Shown: in pieces, positions 15,097 through 15,866 of the stretch | Numbering within the stretch: the first letter of the stretch is position 1 | Layout of the letters: each line of letters starts with the position of its first letter | Origin: Desulfotomaculaceae bacterium | GTDB lineage: Bacteria > Bacillota > Desulfotomaculia > Desulfotomaculales > Pelotomaculaceae | NCBI GenBank assembly: GCA_028704035.1 | Contig: JAQVLS010000004.1 | Span: 3,557-19,422 of the forward strand | Reading direction: 5' to 3' | DNA length: 15,866 nt | Notes under the pieces: model-generated | What the model saw: the letters and a program-made list of their open reading frames with translations, nothing else | Database searches by the model: none | Told to the model about the DNA's origin: nothing | Translations under genes and position numbers: made by a program

Positions 15097-15866
15097 TTAA
15101 TTCCAATCGTTGCCGCCAATAAATGGATTTAATTCTTTCGCTTTTTCATAAGCCTGTAGAGCATCTTCATGCCGGCCCAGTTCATCAAGCGCCACACTTT
15201 TGTTCACCCAGGCAGAAGGATTGTCAGGATCCAACTCCATAGCTTTTTCATAGACCTGCAGCGCTTCTTCATACCGGTTCATTTCACCAAGTAAAACACC
15301 CTTGTTAATCCAGGCAGAAGGATCGTTTGAGTTAAGCTGCAACGCCTTATCAAAATCCTGCATCGCCTCTTCATTTCGGCCTAAAGAACCAAGGGCAACA
15401 CCTTTGTTAAGCCAAATAGAGGGATCATCAGGGAAAATCTCCGCTGCCTTTTCATAGGACTGCACCGCCTCTTCGTGACGGCCTAATTCCCCAAATGCAA
15501 TACCCTTGTTCAGCAAGGCAAAAGGATCATCCGGGGCAAGCTCCAATGTTTTTTCAAAGGCCTTTATTGCTTCTTCATAACGACCTATCGAGCCCAGCGC
15601 GACACCCTTATTAAACCAGATATAAGAATCGTCCGGATTTATCTCCAAAGCTCTGCTAAAGGCTTTTATCGCCTCTTCGTGCCGGCCTGAAGAGCCAAGC
15701 GCAACACCTTTACTGAACCAGACCGTAGGATCATCCGGGCTTTTTTGCAACGCTTTTTCAAATGCCAAGACCGCTTCTTCAAATCGGTTTAGCTTGCCCA
15801 GGGCCAGACCTTTTTTTACCCAGACGGCCGGATCTGCCGGATTTTTCTCCAGCTCTTTTTCGTATT
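15097..15866 (-). CDS. Tetratricopeptide-repeat protein (N-terminus cut by window edge)
   Basis: The frame is open from the right edge to the stop at 15097, so at least 256 residues are present and the start lies outside. The TTG at 15766-15768 is an ordinary internal codon in a repeat. The visible part is almost entirely TPR: seven full 34-residue repeats plus a partial one, each of the form W-x-N-K-G-V-A-L-G-x-x-G-R-x-E-E-A-(34)-DP. They are unusually regular and end in a short tail FIGGNDWN. TPR arrays make a superhelix that binds peptides or partner proteins. No enzymatic domain, signal peptide or membrane segment is visible in this part. The DNA shows a matching 102-base periodicity. Partner and role are unknown. 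Confidence 0.92.
   Translation of the reverse strand, partial: YEKELEKNPADPAVWVKKGLALGKLNRFEEAVLAFEKALQKSPDDPTVWFSKGVALGSSGRHEEAIKAFSRALEINPDDSYIWFNKGVALGSIGRYEEAIKAFEKTLELAPDDPFALLNKGIAFGELGRHEEAVQSYEKAAEIFPDDPSIWLNKGVALGSLGRNEEAMQDFDKALQLNSNDPSAWINKGVLLGEMNRYEEALQVYEKAMELDPDNPSAWVNKSVALDELGRHEDALQAYEKAKELNPFIGGNDWN

Noticed and set aside
15097..15768. TPR gene starting at 15768
   Set aside because: The frame stays open with further TPR sequence to the right edge, so that codon is an internal leucine and the gene is only partly in view.
15100..15866. Periodic repeats considered as a CRISPR array
   Set aside because: The period is 102 bases, the repeats are diverged and in one coding frame, and they encode TPR units.

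Overview
The window looks like chromosomal DNA from an anaerobic, spore-former-type Firmicute of the Peptococcaceae kind (Pelotomaculum/Desulfotomaculum-like). That placement is an inference from gene content: an S-layer-homology (SLH) protein, DUF3793 and DUF5320 proteins, a DUF134 plus Mrp-type ATPase pair and an RND pump with a lipoprotein adaptor. Strong GGAGG-type ribosome binding sites and frequent TTG/GTG starts agree with it. No rRNA, tRNA, CRISPR array, transposase or phage gene is visible.

Left part (1-5014). The first gene, on the minus strand, is a secreted SLH protein cut by the left edge; behind its three SLH segments lie about four and a half tandem beta-type modules. A 484-base intergenic region with several hairpins precedes ogt (DNA-alkyl repair, plus strand). 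ogt converges with a minus-strand group: DUF3793 protein, DUF5320 protein, DUF134 HTH protein and Mrp/NBP35 ATPase. The intergenic spaces of this group carry three striking inverted repeats, two of which share a TTGACAT core.

Middle part (5123-10091). A minus-strand unit encodes a MarR regulator, a lipid-anchored membrane-fusion protein and a 1042-residue RND permease, ending in a clear intrinsic terminator. A near-consensus promoter with a 17-bp palindrome over its -10 box lies ahead of marR, suggesting autoregulation of the unit.

Right part (10199-15866). A divergent plus-strand metN-metI-metQ methionine-type ABC importer shows no recognisable S-box or T-box leader. It converges, through a bidirectional terminator, on a minus-strand PurF-like protein that has lost the catalytic cysteine and other glutaminase residues but keeps the PRPP loop and the four iron-sulfur cysteines. 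An isochorismatase-family hydrolase and a TPR protein cut by the right edge follow, both on the minus strand.

The least described parts are the PurF-like protein with an inactive glutaminase domain, the DUF3793/DUF5320/DUF134/Mrp neighbourhood with its inverted repeats, and the modular SLH protein. I did not find a clearly new multi-gene defence or mobile system.
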